Assembly (NCBI RefSeq): GCF_003569045.1
Contig: NZ_BFCB01000002.1
Location: forward strand, 1,655,506 to 1,719,505
Length of the DNA: 64,000 nt
Source: Aggregatilinea lenta
GTDB taxonomy: Bacteria; Chloroflexota; Anaerolineae; Aggregatilineales; Aggregatilineaceae
Direction: 5' to 3'
Shown here: one piece after another, positions 38,217 through 47,139 of the stretch
Layout: each line of letters begins with the position of its first letter
How positions within the stretch are numbered: position 1 is the stretch's first letter
Notes under the pieces: generated by a model
What the model saw: the letters and a program-made list of their open reading frames with translations, nothing else
What the model was told of the DNA's origin: nothing
The model's database searches: none
Made by a program: the position numbers and the translations under genes

Positions 38217-38245
38217 TCGTGTTCCGGCAGCGGGAAGGGCATCCC

Positions 38246-39418
38246 ATGCCTGAACCAACCCCCATGCCGCCTGCGCCGCCGCATCCCGCGCGCGGATCGC
38301 TGGCCGAGGTCGGTGCGGTGTTCTTGAAGATCGGCGCGACGGCGTTTGGCGGTCCGGCGGCGCACGTCGCCATCATGCATGACGAGATCGTGGAGCGTCG
38401 CAAGTGGGTCGATAACCAGCATTTTCTGGACCTGCTCGGCGCGACGAACCTGATCCCCGGCCCGAACTCCAGCGAAATGAGCATGCATCTCGGCTTCGTG
38501 CGGGCGGGCCTGCCAGGGCTGATCGTAGGCGGCGGCGCGTTTTTGCTGCCCGCGATGCTGATGGTGCTGGCGCTGGCATGGGTCTACCAGGAGTTCGGAT
38601 CGACGCCTGCCGCCGAATGGCTGCTCTACGGCGTGAAGCCCGTGATCATCCCGCTGATCGTCTCGGCACTGATCACGCTGGGGCAGAAGGCCGTGCGCGA
38701 CCGGCTGTCCATCGTGCTCGGCGCGGCAGCGTTCGGGCTGTATTTCCTGGGCGTGAACTTCGTGCTGCTGCTGCTCGGCAGCGGGCTGATCCTGATGTTC
38801 GCGCGCAACGCCGACCGTCTGCGGCCCGGCCCGCATATGTTGCTGCCGCTGCCGCTGATCGGATCGGGCCTGTTCGCCGCATCGGACGTGGCCGCGTATA
38901 ACCTGTGGCGCTTGTTCCTGATCTTCCTGAAGATCGGCGCGCTGTTGTATGGCTCCGGCTACGTGCTGTTCGCCTACATGCACGCCGATCTGGTCGAGCA
39001 TTATCACTGGCTGACCGAACAACAGTTGATCGACGCGATCGCGGTGGGGCAGATGACACCAGGGCCGCTTTCGACCACGGCGACGTTCATCGGCTACCAG
39101 TTGGGCGGCGTGCCGGGCGCGCTGCTGGCGACGCTGGGCATCTACCTGCCCGCCTTCGTGATCGTGGCGATCAGCAACCCGCTGATCCCGCGCATCCGGC
39201 GATCGCCGCTGGCGAGCAGCTTCCTCGACGGCGTGAATGTCGCGGCGCTAGCGCTGATGGCGGCGGTCACGTGGGAACTGGGGCGCGCGGCGTTCGTAGA
39301 TGCGTACACCCTGGCGGTGGGGATCGTCGCCGCAGCGCTGCTGTTCCGCTACCGGGCCAACTCGGCGCTGCTGGTACTCTATGGCGCGATCATGGGGCTG
39401 CTGAGCGCGGTGATTTGA
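38246..39418 (+). CDS. chrA: Chromate transporter, two-domain CHR family
   Basis: 390 aa, the long-chain form. Two homologous membrane halves are visible. Half one has TAFGGPAAHVAIMHDEIVER and ATNLIPGPNSSEMSMHLG; half two has LLYGSGYVLFAYMHADLVE and AVGQMTPGPLSTTATFIGY. These FGGP and PGP motifs are the CHR family signature; members export chromate or take up sulfate-like anions across the inner membrane. I used the ATG at 38246 with GGGAAGG upstream; a GTG nine codons earlier overlaps the repeat. No chrB regulator is adjacent. Confidence 0.92.
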   Translation: MPEPTPMPPAPPHPARGSLAEVGAVFLKIGATAFGGPAAHVAIMHDEIVERRKWVDNQHFLDLLGATNLIPGPNSSEMSMHLGFVRAGLPGLIVGGGAFLLPAMLMVLALAWVYQEFGSTPAAEWLLYGVKPVIIPLIVSALITLGQKAVRDRLSIVLGAAAFGLYFLGVNFVLLLLGSGLILMFARNADRLRPGPHMLLPLPLIGSGLFAASDVAAYNLWRLFLIFLKIGALLYGSGYVLFAYMHADLVEHYHWLTEQQLIDAIAVGQMTPGPLSTTATFIGYQLGGVPGALLATLGIYLPAFVIVAISNPLIPRIRRSPLASSFLDGVNVAALALMAAVTWELGRAAFVDAYTLAVGIVAAALLFRYRANSALLVLYGAIMGLLSAVI

Positions 39419-39684
39419 GCTTGTCAGGACGCCGGATTGCGGCTACTGTTATGGACTGAAGCGGCTAGCCGTTAGCAGTTAGCGATCCCCCAGGAGCGAA
39501 GGCACCGCGCAACAGCCAAAAACGAAAGCTCGCGGCGAGCGCACATAATATGCCTTTCGCAGGGGCGTATCGCGATACGCCCCCATCGGGCGGAGCAAGC
39601 CCCGCCCCTACGCAACAACTCGACCGGTGGTCGCCGCTTTTACTTGAGCTACCCGCTAAAAACGGATCGCTGAAAACTTGAACT
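39419..39684. other. Intergenic region made mostly of repeats
   Basis: It holds the island 39469-39612 and a final A-rich tract (about 39650-39680) of CTAAAAACGGATCGCTGAAA type. No gene seen. Confidence 0.55.
39469..39612. repeat. Composite intergenic repeat island (types E, A and B)
   Basis: 39469-39484 is type E (CCGTTAGCAGTTAGCG). 39562-39583 is type A (GGGGCGTATCG, then CGATACGCCCC, a perfect 22-base palindrome). 39588-39612 is type B in reverse (GGGCGGAGCAAGCCCC, then GCCCCTACG). Confidence 0.85.
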
Positions 39685-40242
39685 ATGGATCGTAGTATTT
39701 ACTTCAACGATTGGCAGGCGTGCCTGCGCGCGCACTACGTGCACGTGATCCGCACCAACGACGCGGTAACGGAGCCGACGCTGCGCCACGTGCTGCTGCA
39801 AACCGGCCTCACGGACGCCGACCTCGACGCGATTGCCGCCGAAGCACGCGGCCTGGATCCCTTACCGCCCGGCATGCCCTTCGATGCGGAAACAATCGCG
39901 CCGGAAACCGCCGCAGCGGCGGAACTTCCCGCAGACGCGCCCGCCGAAGAGGTCCCGGTCGAGACGGAGATACTGGTCCAGGACGCCATTGCGGAAGCGG
40001 TCGAGGACGTGGACGAGATCGCCCCGGCGGATCTGGACGAACCCGATGTTGACGAGATGGAGCCGGATCTGCCCTACGACGACGCACCTTACCCGGACGC
40101 GACCGGTGAAGTCGAGATCGGATACGACGAGGGCGAGTTGGACGAAAGCGACCTCGACGAGCGGGAACTAGATGAGGACGACTCCGATGCGGACGAGCCG
40201 CCCTCCTACGAGCCACCGAGCCAGCAGTTGTCGCTGTTCTAA
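39685..40242 (+). CDS. Acidic protein with a C-terminal sliding-clamp-binding motif
   Basis: 185 aa. The first about 55 residues form a compact helical region (YFNDWQACLRAHYVHVIRTN, then LLQTGLTDADLDAIAAEA). Residues about 60-178 are extremely rich in Asp and Glu and certainly disordered. The protein ends in QQLSLF, a perfect match to the QL[SD]LF peptide that binds the hydrophobic cleft of the beta clamp (DnaN). I do not recognise the family. The acidic tract resembles DNA mimicry, and the tail implies docking on the replication clamp; both are inference. It precedes a HAD gene by 28 bp. Confidence 0.78.
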   Translation: MDRSIYFNDWQACLRAHYVHVIRTNDAVTEPTLRHVLLQTGLTDADLDAIAAEARGLDPLPPGMPFDAETIAPETAAAAELPADAPAEEVPVETEILVQDAIAEAVEDVDEIAPADLDEPDVDEMEPDLPYDDAPYPDATGEVEIGYDEGELDESDLDERELDEDDSDADEPPSYEPPSQQLSLF

Positions 40243-40270
40243 GCGACCCGATGCCCTGAAGGAGCGTGTC

Positions 40271-40912
40271 ATGATCAAAAACCTGATCTGGGACCTGGAT
40301 GGGACGCTGTTCGACACCTACCCCGCCTTCGTCGCGGCGTTCGTGGACGCCTGCGCCACGTTCGGCGCGCAGCCCGACCCGGCGCACATCGACGCGCTGG
40401 TGAAGCAGGACATGGCGACGTGCGTCACGGGGCTGTCGCGCGAGCTGGGGATCAGCGAGGAACAGCTTGAGGAGCAGTTCGACGTGTTTTACAAGGCATA
40501 CGGGCTGGCGAAGCAGGTCCCATTCCCCGGCCTTGTCGCCGTGCTGGATTACGCGCAGTCGGTGGGCGGCGTGAACACGATCATCACGCATCGCCGCGCC
40601 GAAACGACTGACCAACTCCTGGATCTGCACAGGCTGGCGGGACGCTTCGCGGATCGCATCACTGCGGATGACAACTACCCGCGCAAACCCGATCCGGCAG
40701 CGTTTATCGCCATGCGCGACCGGCACGGCTTCCGCCCCGACGAGACGCTGTGCATCGGGGATCGGGACATCGATACGCTGGCGGCGCACGGCGCGGGCCT
40801 GCGTGCGTGCATCTACGGGACGCCCGGCGACGCCGCGCCGGATCTCGTCGTCACCGACTACGCCGATCTGCTGGCCTACTTGCAGCACGAAAACCAGGCC
40901 GTGCCGGACTAG
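40271..40912 (+). CDS. HAD-superfamily phosphatase
   Basis: 213 aa. Motif I WDLDGTLFD (nucleophile Asp and proton-donor Asp), motif II IITHRR, motif III KPDP and motif IV IGDRDIDTLAA are all in order, with a helical cap between motifs I and II. This is the phosphoglycolate-phosphatase-like subclass I. The real substrate is unknown. The ATG at 40271 follows GAAGGAG. It probably shares a transcript with the preceding acidic-protein gene (28 bp). Confidence 0.9.
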   Translation: MIKNLIWDLDGTLFDTYPAFVAAFVDACATFGAQPDPAHIDALVKQDMATCVTGLSRELGISEEQLEEQFDVFYKAYGLAKQVPFPGLVAVLDYAQSVGGVNTIITHRRAETTDQLLDLHRLAGRFADRITADDNYPRKPDPAAFIAMRDRHGFRPDETLCIGDRDIDTLAAHGAGLRACIYGTPGDAAPDLVVTDYADLLAYLQHENQAVPD

Positions 40913-40965
40913 GCGCTTGTCGCCGTGCCGCGCGTTAACTCAGCCTTCCACTCGTTCCCTGAGCA

Positions 40966-41444
<479 letters not shown>

Positions 41445-41464
41445 CAATCGAATACTTCCCATTC

Positions 41465-41551
41465 GGAGGGGTGCCAGAGTGGTTGAATGGGGCGGTCTCG
41501 AAAACCGTTGTAGGGTTCTCCCTACCGTGGGTTCGAATCCCACCCCCTCCG
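41465..41551 (+). tRNA. tRNA-Ser (anticodon CGA)
   Basis: The acceptor stem GGAGGGG pairs with CCCCTCC. The anticodon loop CTCGAAA gives CGA (reads UCG). A long variable arm (TGTAGGG, then CCCTACC) and TTCGAAT in the T loop fit class II tRNA-Ser. CCA is encoded at 41552-41554. Confidence 0.96.
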
Positions 41552-41555
41552 CCAG

Positions 41556-41591
41556 AAAAAACCGGCCCGTGACACGCACGAGCCGGTTTTT
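41556..41591 (+). terminator. Terminator of tadA / tRNA-Ser
   Basis: AAAAACCGGC, 16-nt loop, GCCGGTTTTT followed by GTTT. Confidence 0.88.
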
Positions 41592-41622
41592 GTTTCCGCT
41601 AAGAAGCCTTTAGCCCCCCGTC

Positions 41623-42327
41623 TCACCAAGGTTTCGGCTTCCCGAGGAGCCGCCGCAAGCCCAGATGTTCAATCGCCGCCTCTTCACGTGCCCGGTGATT
41701 TTCGTCATCAGGGTTAAATGGATCGGAAGTTAGAACAACCAGCAGACCGTTGTGGATTGGGATAATCTCATCACATACTTCTAGCGTTCTAAAGCTTTCT
41801 ACACCCAATCGGTCAACTAAAACCTCGCCAAAGTAGGATAACCAACCCATTCTAATCGGATAATAATCTCCATTTGGCCCTATAGCGGAGCCAGACTGTA
41901 ATTCCGATAGTTTTTTAGGCCAAGCGTACACAGTAACCTTGCCGGGTCTAAAAACAGGCACAATTTCTGTAATGAGCATTTTGAGTAGAGATAGATCAAC
42001 TGTACTTGAATGCAGGTGTTCAGAATTAAACTCCAGGAGGGTGTTACTTGGCATTATTTTGTGATCAGTTTTGATGGTGCTGCTCAATTTGACGCCTTGA
42101 CCTGATAGAAGACTTACACGGCAATCCATATCCGTTTGGTAAAACTCCGGCACGATCGAAAGCTCAAATTCACGAGGAGATGAAAGACGGATGTCTTCCT
42201 GATCGGGAAAGTTCGGAATTGCAGCAGGAAATATGAGCGTTGCAATCGCCGGAAGCTGAACTATCTCCCGAATAACGTCTGGCGTTAGAGGCTCAAAGCT
42301 AAGCGCCTGGAACACATACCTGATCAT
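41623..42327 (-). CDS. AT-rich orphan protein, possibly immunity-protein-like
   Basis: 234 aa, convergent with tRNA-Ser. No signal peptide or membrane segment. Its sequence is a mixed alpha/beta chain with GWLSYFGEVLVDRLGVESFR and a C-terminal stretch NGLLVVLTSDPFNPDDENHR followed by a helix. This ending reminded me of polymorphic-toxin immunity proteins (Imm52-like), but I cannot confirm it and no toxin lies beside it. Codon use is noticeably more AT-rich than that of its neighbours, suggesting foreign origin. Position next to a tRNA 3' end fits an insertion hot spot, although no duplicated tRNA end was found. Confidence 0.6.
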   Translation of the reverse strand: MIRYVFQALSFEPLTPDVIREIVQLPAIATLIFPAAIPNFPDQEDIRLSSPREFELSIVPEFYQTDMDCRVSLLSGQGVKLSSTIKTDHKIMPSNTLLEFNSEHLHSSTVDLSLLKMLITEIVPVFRPGKVTVYAWPKKLSELQSGSAIGPNGDYYPIRMGWLSYFGEVLVDRLGVESFRTLEVCDEIIPIHNGLLVVLTSDPFNPDDENHRAREEAAIEHLGLRRLLGKPKPW

Positions 42328-42470
42328 TCGCCGCTCCTCGGAACCGCTACATACACTTACTATATACCCGCATCACGCCGCTTACCCGCAACTTGCCTTC
42401 CCCCGCCCGCCCCGCTAGACTTGGGAGCCGTTCGCTTGTGCCGGAAGTGAAATTTCCGAGGTGGTGACAC

Positions 42471-42716
42471 ATGGACCGCGAAGAAGTCAAAGCCAAGCTG
42501 CGCACGTTCGTCGTAACCGAACTCATCCGCAATCCCAAATATCCCCTGCAAGACGACGAACCGCTGATCACGGGCGGGCTGATCGACTCGTTCTCGCTGG
42601 CGCACTTCGGCGTGTATGCCGAGCAGGAATTCGGCATCTACATCCCCGACCCCGACCTGACGGTCGAAAATCTCGACACGCTCAACGACATGGTGAATCG
42701 CGTTCTGCAAGGCTGA
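42471..42716 (+). CDS. Stand-alone acyl-carrier-protein-like protein
   Basis: 81 aa. The phosphopantetheine site is recognisable as GGLIDSFSLAHF, where the Ser of the DS pair would carry the arm. Helices before (MDREEVKAKLRTFVVTELI) and after (LTVENLDTLNDMVNRVL) complete the four-helix ACP fold. It is too divergent to be the fatty-acid-synthesis AcpP and is not in a fab cluster, so it may serve a specialised ligase or a non-ribosomal-type transfer. No ligase gene is nearby. GAGGTGGTGAC lies ahead of the ATG. Confidence 0.82.
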   Translation: MDREEVKAKLRTFVVTELIRNPKYPLQDDEPLITGGLIDSFSLAHFGVYAEQEFGIYIPDPDLTVENLDTLNDMVNRVLQG

Positions 42717-42759
42717 GACGCGCGGCATCCGCTGGCGGCAGCCAGGAGGAGCAACCCCG

Positions 42760-44079
42760 ATGCGACGATGGATCGCGGCAGGACTGGTGCTGGCGGTGAT
42801 GCTGGCCGCGTGCGGCACGGCGTCGCCCGGCGCGCGCCAGATCACGCCGACGCCCGCCGCCTCGCTGCGCGGCCTCACCAACGCAGACGATCTCGTCACG
42901 TCCGCACCGGAGGGCACGCCCACCCCGGTGCCTGCGGCGGACCAGTTCACGGTGCGCGTATGGTGGCCGGACGAGATCTACCCCGCCGACGACGATCCCT
43001 CGCAGCCGATCCTCACCGGTCAGTTCGACGACTTCACGCAGACCTACAGCCGCTATACGCTCCAGGTGCGGCGCAAGCGCGCCAACGGCCTGGGCGGGAT
43101 TCTGCCGACTCTGCGCACGGCGCAGCCCATCGCGCCCGGCGCGCTGCCCGACCTCACCCTGATGCGCCGGTCGGACATGGTCACCGCCGCGACGGAAGGG
43201 CTGATCGTGCCCATTGATACGTGGATTCCGCCGGACATCCTCGAAAGCCTGCTGCCGGGCGTCGCGGAAATCGGCGAGATCGACGGCACGCTGTACGGCC
43301 TGCCCTACCTGCTGACGCTGTACCACATGGCCTACCGCGAATCGGTTTATCCCGACCCGCCGACGACCTTCGAGGCGGTGCTGGCGCAGACGCCCACGTA
43401 CCTGTTTCCCGGCAACGTGACCGGTCAGGGCACGGGCGCGAATCTGACGCTGCTGCTGCAATATTGGGCGGCGGGGGGCCAGCTCGTGGACGCGGACGGG
43501 CTGCCTGCGTTGAACCGCGACCCGCTGCTGGCCGTGTACAGTTATTACGAGCAAGGGGTTGCGCTAGGGATTTTTGGCCCGGACCTGATGGCGTTTTCCC
43601 AGACCAGCGAGTATTGGGACCAATTCGAGACGGGCGCGGCCAGTCTGGCGTTCGTCAACTCAAGCACATACCTGCGCCGCCGGGCCAGCGTGCCCAATAC
43701 CGCGCCGAGCACCATCCCCACGCTGACCGGCACGGCGATCACTACGCCCGAAAGCTGGATGTGGGTACTGACCACCTCCGACCCGGACCGGCAGAACCAG
43801 GCGCGGGCCTTTCTCTCGTGGATGATGCGCGTCAGCCAGCAGAGTGCATTCAGCGAATCGTACGGCTACCTGCCCACCGCGCAGCGCGCGTTGCAATTGT
43901 GGGACGATCAGAGCTATGCGAGCTTCGCGCAGAGCCTGCTGGCGAACATGGTCCAGGTGCCGGTCACGCAGCGCTCGAACAGCGCCGCCGCCGCGCTGCA
44001 AGCGGGGTTCGCCGCCGTACTGGACGGCACGCCGGCAGAAACTGCCGCCGACGAGGCCCTCCAACTGTTAGCGAACTGA
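42760..44079 (+). CDS. Extracellular solute-binding lipoprotein
   Basis: 439 aa. Lipobox LAACG follows a hydrophobic signal (AGLVLAVMLAACG). A Thr/Pro linker leads into a type II periplasmic-binding fold of the sugar-binding family 1 type (FTVRVWWPDEIYP, LPYLLTLYHMAYRESV, YPDPPTTFEAVLAQ). Such lipoproteins feed ABC importers. No permease or ATPase gene is adjacent, so it is an orphan receptor in this window. Its start is 43 bp after the ACP stop, on the same strand. Substrate unknown. Confidence 0.82.
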   Translation: MRRWIAAGLVLAVMLAACGTASPGARQITPTPAASLRGLTNADDLVTSAPEGTPTPVPAADQFTVRVWWPDEIYPADDDPSQPILTGQFDDFTQTYSRYTLQVRRKRANGLGGILPTLRTAQPIAPGALPDLTLMRRSDMVTAATEGLIVPIDTWIPPDILESLLPGVAEIGEIDGTLYGLPYLLTLYHMAYRESVYPDPPTTFEAVLAQTPTYLFPGNVTGQGTGANLTLLLQYWAAGGQLVDADGLPALNRDPLLAVYSYYEQGVALGIFGPDLMAFSQTSEYWDQFETGAASLAFVNSSTYLRRRASVPNTAPSTIPTLTGTAITTPESWMWVLTTSDPDRQNQARAFLSWMMRVSQQSAFSESYGYLPTAQRALQLWDDQSYASFAQSLLANMVQVPVTQRSNSAAAALQAGFAAVLDGTPAETAADEALQLLAN

Positions 44080-44088
44080 GCGCGGTGC

Positions 44089-44463
44089 TCAGTCCGCCCC
44101 CATCAGGTCTTCCAGCGCCACCAGCAGATCGGGGAAACGCACCGGCTTGGGCATATACAGGTTCGCGCCCGCCTCGCGCGCCTGGGCGCTGTTGGCGGGA
44201 TCGTTATGTGCGGAGATCATGATGACCGGCAGTGCGGCGAACTCCGGCTGGGCGCGCAGCCGCCTGCAGACCTCGAAGCCGTCGATATCGGGCAGCATGA
44301 GATCCAGCAGCAGCGCCGCCGGACGCTCCGTCTGCACCAGCGACAGGCCATCCAACCCGGTATACGCGCCACGCACGTCATAGCCCTTCAGACGCAAGAA
44401 CGTCGTGAGCATGTCTACCATCGCCGGTTCGTCGTCGATGACCGCAATCAATCGTCCTGTCAT
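44089..44463 (-). CDS. Single-domain response regulator (receiver only)
   Basis: 124 aa. Acidic pocket D10/D11, phospho-acceptor D54 (LLLDLMLPDIDG), Thr/Ser position in VIMISAHN and Lys in MPKPVRF are all present. There is no output domain, as in CheY-like relays. The start ATG overlaps the stop of the upstream GNAT-like gene in an ATGA, so it is translationally coupled to that gene. No histidine kinase lies nearby. Confidence 0.92.
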   Translation of the reverse strand: MTGRLIAVIDDEPAMVDMLTTFLRLKGYDVRGAYTGLDGLSLVQTERPAALLLDLMLPDIDGFEVCRRLRAQPEFAALPVIMISAHNDPANSAQAREAGANLYMPKPVRFPDLLVALEDLMGAD

Positions 44464-45683
44464 GTCCCCTCGTTTTCGCGCGGTTCGCTGCCAGCCTCCG
44501 CCGGGCCGGGGGCGGATCGCAAGACCCGTTCATAAAACCTGAAGCGTTTGTACGGCTCGGCGTTCAACGCTTCGACGATGCGATTCATGTCGTCGTTGGT
44601 TTCCAGCACCCAACCTGCGTCGGCGCGCCGCCAGCCCATTTCATCCGCGATGCTCTCGACCTGATTGAGCAGCTCGACCATCATCGCCGCCTCGACGCCC
44701 ATGTTCCTGAAGTCCTGTTTGACGCCCATCAGCGGCACGCGGATGCGGTCGATCTTCGAGCGCAGCTTCCAGTGCCACAGCACCTGGAGCAGCGTGATCG
44801 GCTCCGGGATGCTGGGGCGCGGGTAGGCACGTTTGAGCGCGCCGTTCAGGTCGGGAATACCCAGCATGAAACCCGCCGGTTCGCCCGCCACGTCCGCAAA
44901 AAACGTCAGGCGCGGGTCGAGGAACTGACCCAGACTCTCGACCAGCTCGTCCAGCTCCGGGTCCGACAGAGGCACGAAGCCCCAGTTGTGATCCCACGCT
45001 TGGTTATAGATCTCCTTGAGTGTTTGCAGCTCGGTCTTGACCGCGTCGCCGTCGAGCACGCGCACGCGGATCTGGCGGCGTTCGGCGTTGCGGCGCGTGA
45101 CGCGCACTGCCTGCTTGATCTTGGGCGACGACGTGAACCCCGCCAGCGTGAAGTTGTAGCAGATCAGGTCCATCGCCTTGGCGAAGCCGGGCGCGCGGTT
45201 CAACAGATCCTCATAGTACGGGCGGTTATAGGGCATCAGCACGGCGGGCGGATCGTCGAAGCCCTGCACCAGCACGCCGCACTCGTCGTTGGTAGAAAAC
45301 GTCGCCGGGCCGCGCAGCGCGTCATAACCGCGCGCCTGCGCCCACTCCACCGCCGTGTTCAGCAGGGCGTCCGCCACGGCCTGATCGTTGATCGTCTCGA
45401 ATGCGCCGAAGAACGCGATGTTCTCGTCGTGAAACTCGTTGTGGCGGCGGTTGACGTACGCCGCAATCGTGCCAACCACCTGCTTGCCCCGGCGCGCGAG
45501 GAAATAATCCCCTTCCAGGTGCTGCCAGGTGGGATTCTTTTTCTGGTCGAACTTGTGCTTCTGCATCGACATCAGAGGTGGAACCCAGTATGGGCTGGTC
45601 CGGTACAGCGTCCACGGAAACGTAATGAATGCCCGGTAGTCCGCCTTAGACGCAACCTTCGCCACCGTCAGTGCGTCAATCAC
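44460..45683 (-). CDS. GNAT-like protein (tandem paralogue 2)
   Basis: 407 aa from the GTG at 45683, chosen because GGAGGAG lies 8 nt upstream and the first residues then align with the neighbour (VIDALTVAKVASKADY versus MTDPISVRKVESKSDL). Conserved blocks include FPWTLYRTSPYWVPPLMSMQ, GTIAAYVNRRHNEFHDENIA and GYDALRGPATFSTNDECGV. The fold looks like a GNAT acetyltransferase (YghO-like group by recall); the substrate is unknown. It is coupled to the receiver gene by a 4-bp overlap. A longer frame upstream is open to 46049 but non-coding. Confidence 0.75.
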   Translation of the reverse strand: MIDALTVAKVASKADYRAFITFPWTLYRTSPYWVPPLMSMQKHKFDQKKNPTWQHLEGDYFLARRGKQVVGTIAAYVNRRHNEFHDENIAFFGAFETINDQAVADALLNTAVEWAQARGYDALRGPATFSTNDECGVLVQGFDDPPAVLMPYNRPYYEDLLNRAPGFAKAMDLICYNFTLAGFTSSPKIKQAVRVTRRNAERRQIRVRVLDGDAVKTELQTLKEIYNQAWDHNWGFVPLSDPELDELVESLGQFLDPRLTFFADVAGEPAGFMLGIPDLNGALKRAYPRPSIPEPITLLQVLWHWKLRSKIDRIRVPLMGVKQDFRNMGVEAAMMVELLNQVESIADEMGWRRADAGWVLETNDDMNRIVEALNAEPYKRFRFYERVLRSAPGPAEAGSEPRENEGT

Positions 45684-45763
45684 GTGTGCTCTCCTCCATC
45701 GTCCGATCGGTAACAGCTTAAGATCGTTGATCTTACCCATGTAAACGCGGCTGGCAAATCGAC

Positions 45764-46954
45764 TTACGGCTGCGGAGGCGCTTGCACGACGTAGCCCGGC
45801 TTGAGCGGCAGTTCGTAAAACCGGTAGCGCTTGTAGATCACGGAGTTGTACGCCTCCACAAGGCGCTGCATCGGCTCGTTGGTTTCCAACACCCAGCCGC
45901 CGTCGCCGACCTCCCAGCCGAGCGCCTGTGCCGCCTTGTACGCCTCGACGAACATGGCCGACTCGATGCCGATGCCCCGGTGGCCCTCCTCCACGCCCAT
46001 CAGCATGATGCGGATGCGCGTGATCTTCGAGCGCACCTTCCAATGCCACAGCAACTGCAGCAGCGTGACCAGCTCCAGCTTACCGGGACGCGGGTACGCC
46101 TTCAGCAGCACCTGGTTGAGGTCCGGCAGAGCCAGCATGAACGCCACCGGCTTGCCTTCGATCTCCGCAAAAAACGTCAGCCGCGGCTCGAAGTACTGGC
46201 CCAGGTCCTTAACCATCTCGTCCAGCTCTTTGCTGGAAAACGGCACGTAGCCCCAGTTCTCGTCCCAGGCCAGGTTATAAATATCCTTGAGTAGCTGGAA
46301 CTCGTGATCGAGGTGCTTGGTATCGGGCGTGCGGATAATGATGCTGCGGCGCTTACTGTTTTGCTGCGTGATACGGAACAGCTTTTCGAGCTTGGGCGAG
46401 TTGTTTATGGCCTGGAACGTGATGTAATAGCTGTAGAGGTCCATCACCCTCTCGAAGCCGGGCGTCGCTTCGACAAGGCGCTGGTAGTAGGGCGGATTGT
46501 AGGGCATGAGCACCACGGGTGGATCGTCGAAGCCCTCGATCATGATGCCGCACTCTTCGTTGGTCGAAAACGTCGCCGGGCCGCGCAGCGCGTCGTAGCC
46601 GAGCGCGCGCACGTAGTCCGCCGCCGTGTCGAGCAGCGCCGTCGCCGCTTCCTGGTCGTCGTAGACCTCAAACGCGCCGAAGAAGCCGATGTGCTCGTGG
46701 TGATATTCGTTGTGGCGGTGGTTGACAAACGCCGCGACGGTCCCCACGGGCCGATCGCCGCGCCACGCGATGAAATAGTCGCCCTCCAGGTGCTCCCAGG
46801 TCGGGTTTTTGGCTTTGTCGAACTTGTGGCGCTGCATCGACATCAGCGGCGGGACCCAGTAGGCGTTATCGCGATAGACCGTCCAGGGGAACTTTAAAAA
46901 AACATCAAGGTCGCTTTTAGACTCGACCTTGCGCACAGATATAGGGTCTGTCAT
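45764..46954 (-). CDS. GNAT-like protein (tandem paralogue 1)
   Basis: 396 aa. It is a paralogue of the next gene with the same blocks: YWVPPLMSMQRHKFDKAKNP, GTVAAFVNHRHNEYHHEHIG and GYDALRGPATFSTNEECGI, then FDDPPVVLMPYNPPYY. A second GNAT-like half is suggested by LLMGVEEGHRGIGIESAMFV (RGIGIE resembles an acetyl-CoA loop). The ATG at 46954 has AGGAAATCAGGC upstream. Cytosolic; function unknown. The pair plus the receiver probably form one operon. Confidence 0.75.
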   Translation of the reverse strand: MTDPISVRKVESKSDLDVFLKFPWTVYRDNAYWVPPLMSMQRHKFDKAKNPTWEHLEGDYFIAWRGDRPVGTVAAFVNHRHNEYHHEHIGFFGAFEVYDDQEAATALLDTAADYVRALGYDALRGPATFSTNEECGIMIEGFDDPPVVLMPYNPPYYQRLVEATPGFERVMDLYSYYITFQAINNSPKLEKLFRITQQNSKRRSIIIRTPDTKHLDHEFQLLKDIYNLAWDENWGYVPFSSKELDEMVKDLGQYFEPRLTFFAEIEGKPVAFMLALPDLNQVLLKAYPRPGKLELVTLLQLLWHWKVRSKITRIRIMLMGVEEGHRGIGIESAMFVEAYKAAQALGWEVGDGGWVLETNEPMQRLVEAYNSVIYKRYRFYELPLKPGYVVQAPPQP

Positions 46955-47139
46955 GCCTGATTTCCTTGAGTGTGCAGCGATAAACTTTAGTTTCAGGCGA
47001 CAATGTTACTCCGCTCCCCCAGGCGGGCCAAATATCGCCGCCTACAGGGCGAGAATCCGGCACGGACCACATTTCAGCCGTCATCAGGGAACCCTTTGTT
47101 GCCCGGCTGCGACTAATGGATCGAACTGAAGGAGCCGCC

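Noticed and set aside
41555-42470. Duplicated tRNA-Ser 3' end as an attachment site
   Set aside because: No repeat of the tRNA end was found downstream, so no island boundary is claimed.
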